DNA from: Pseudomonas sessilinigenes
GTDB lineage: Bacteria > Pseudomonadota > Gammaproteobacteria > Pseudomonadales > Pseudomonadaceae
Reading direction: 5' to 3'
Assembly: GCF_003850565.1 (NCBI RefSeq)
Contig: NZ_CP027706.1
Coordinates: 6,014,001-6,078,000 of the forward strand
DNA: 64,000 bases
How positions within the stretch are numbered: position 1 is the stretch's first letter; every line of letters begins with the position of its first letter. This document shows positions 62,695 to 64,000 of the stretch, piece after piece. A program made the position numbers and the translations under genes. Below the pieces are notes generated by a model. The model was not told the origin of the DNA and searched no databases. It saw only the letters and a list, made by a program, of their open reading frames with translations.

Positions 62695-64000
62695 TCAGGA
62701 GTCTTCTTCTATATCCAGCAGCAGATGCTCCAGGGCCTCGCGATAGGCTCCGGGCTCCTGCCACAGGCCGCGCTGCTGGGCCTCCAGCAAACGCTCGGTC
62801 ATATCGCGCAAGGCGTGGGGATTATGCTGGCGAACGAACTCGCGGGTCGAGTCGTCCAGCAGGTAGGCATCGGCCAGCAAGGCGTACTGGTGGTCGTCGA
62901 TCAGTTCGGTGGTGGCATCGAAGGCGAACAGGTTGTCCAGGGTCGCAGCCATTTCGAAAGCCCCCTTGTAACCGTGGCGCTTGACCCCCTCGATCCATTT
63001 CGGGTTGACCGCCCGGGAACGGATCACCCGGTTGAGCTCTTCCTTGAGGCTGCGGATCTTCGGCAGGTCGGGCTGGCTGTGATCACCGTGGTAGCTGGCG
63101 ACCTTGGCCCCGCCCAGGCTTTCCACCGCCGCCAGCATGCCGCCCTGGAACTGGTAGTAGTCGTTGGAATCCAGCAGGTCGTGCTCGCGGTTGTCCTGGT
63201 TCTGCACCACCGCCTGGACCCGGCCCAGGCGAGCGGCGAACTGCTCGCGGGCGGCGGTGCCTTCATCGCTGCCGCCGTAGGCGTAGCCGCCCCAGTTGAG
63301 GTAGACCTCGGCCAGGTCCTCGCGGCTCTGCCACAACCGGCCATCGATGGCGCCCTGGACCCCGGCACCATAGGCCCCGGGCTTGGCCCCAAAGACCCGC
63401 CAGCCGGCCTGGCGCGCCGCCGCTTCCGGGTCCAGGCCGCTAGCCTGCAAGGCTTCGCGTTCGGCACGGACCCTGGCTGCCAGGGGGTTCATGTCGGCTG
63501 GCTCGTCCAGGGCCGCCACCGCCTGCACCGCCGCGTCGAACAGGCGGATGAGGTTGGCGAAGGCGTCGCGGAAGAACCCGGAAATCCGCAAGGTCACATC
63601 GACCCGGGGCCGATCCAGCAGGCTCAGGGGCAGGATCTCGAAGTCGTCGACCCGCTGACTGCCAGTGGCCCAGACGGGCCGCACGCCCATCAGCGCCATG
63701 GCCTGGGCGATATCGTCGCCACCGGTGCGCATGGTGGCCGTGCCCCAGACCGACAAGCCCAGTTGCAGCAGGTGATCGCCGTGATCCTGCAGGTGGCGCT
63801 CGAGGATCAGGTTGGCCGACTGGAAACCGATGCGCCAGGCAGTGGTGGTGGGCAGGTTGCGCACATCCACCGAATAGAAATTGCGCCCGGTGGGCAGCAC
63901 GTCCAGGCGTCCGCGACTGGGCGCGCCGCTGGGGCCCGCCGGCACGAAGCGGCCTTGCAGGGCATCGAGCAGGCCGCGCATCTCCGCCGGGCCGCAGGCA
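62695..64000 (-). CDS. cobN: cobaltochelatase subunit CobN, C-terminal part, 5' end outside window
   Basis: The last 434 or so residues of CobN; the gene runs off the right edge. Family motifs CGPAEMRGLLDAL, PTGRNFYSVD, and TMRTGGDDIAQAMALMGVRPVW, TLRISGFFRDAFANLI are visible. CobN is the large subunit that inserts Co2+ into hydrogenobyrinic acid a,c-diamide in aerobic B12 synthesis. It is followed on the same strand by chlI/chlD. The stop TGA abuts a MITE-like element. Confidence 0.93.
   Translation of the reverse strand, partial: ACGPAEMRGLLDALQGRFVPAGPSGAPSRGRLDVLPTGRNFYSVDVRNLPTTTAWRIGFQSANLILERHLQDHGDHLLQLGLSVWGTATMRTGGDDIAQAMALMGVRPVWATGSQRVDDFEILPLSLLDRPRVDVTLRISGFFRDAFANLIRLFDAAVQAVAALDEPADMNPLAARVRAEREALQASGLDPEAAARQAGWRVFGAKPGAYGAGVQGAIDGRLWQSREDLAEVYLNWGGYAYGGSDEGTAAREQFAARLGRVQAVVQNQDNREHDLLDSNDYYQFQGGMLAAVESLGGAKVASYHGDHSQPDLPKIRSLKEELNRVIRSRAVNPKWIEGVKRHGYKGAFEMAATLDNLFAFDATTELIDDHQYALLADAYLLDDSTREFVRQHNPHALRDMTERLLEAQQRGLWQEPGAYREALEHLLLDIEEDS

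Noticed and set aside
1..64000. tRNA, rRNA, CRISPR array or intact insertion sequence
   Set aside because: None seen on reading both strands.

Overview
The window is a GC-rich Pseudomonas chromosome segment. The complete insecticidal fitABCDEF genes, several TonB/Fur iron systems and the aerobic cobalt chelatase genes point to the P. protegens/P. chlororaphis part of the P. fluorescens group. This is inferred from gene content; no database search was possible.

Layout. (1) 1-20600, fit locus: the C-terminus of a LysR regulator (FitG-like), hybrid sensor kinase FitF, and fitE-fitD-fitC-fitB-fitA on the minus strand. FitD is a 2996-residue Mcf-type toxin. FitA/FitC (ABC), FitB (HlyD type) and FitE (TolC type) form its type I exporter. 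(2) 20600-27500: a TerC/CBS membrane protein, a LysR regulator divergent from a GlcG-like protein and a drug-efflux MFS, a GrpB-family protein and an FAD oxidoreductase. (3) 27500-33800: a siderophore receptor with an AraC regulator, a Fur-like box, pyruvate:quinone oxidoreductase PoxB, a lone EIIA-type phosphotransfer protein and a molybdate-binding Mop protein. (4) 33900-42400: a compact metal-chelate system. It has a TonB receptor with a flavin-dependent monooxygenase, an IclR regulator, and a FecBCDE-type ABC importer. Two promoter regions in it carry the same 31-bp operator-like sequence plus a Fur-like box. (5) 42400-47100: a beta-lactamase-fold serine hydrolase, a TetR/DHFR-like pair, a lipoprotein and an AraC regulator. 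(6) 47400-58900: a catabolic cluster with MHS transporter, acyl-CoA ligase, thiolase, LuxR and LysR regulators, cyclase-family hydrolase, SDR, aldehyde dehydrogenase and tartrate/isopropylmalate-type dehydrogenase. A tandem pair of unknown paralogues sits inside it. (7) 59000-64000: a phospholipase D-like protein, then cobN-chlI/chlD for cobalt insertion.

Most notable signals: a textbook -1 frameshift site (A AAA AAG plus a 13-bp hairpin after a 5-nt spacer) at the end of chlI, which would make both ChlI and a 554-residue ChlI-ChlD from one gene; the shared operator linking the two halves of the iron-chelate locus; two candidate catalytic centres in FitD; and a 156-bp MITE-like element inserted exactly at the cobN stop codon. 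No tRNA, rRNA, CRISPR array or intact insertion sequence was seen. Most long plus-strand open frames opposite minus-strand genes are GC-rich shadows.
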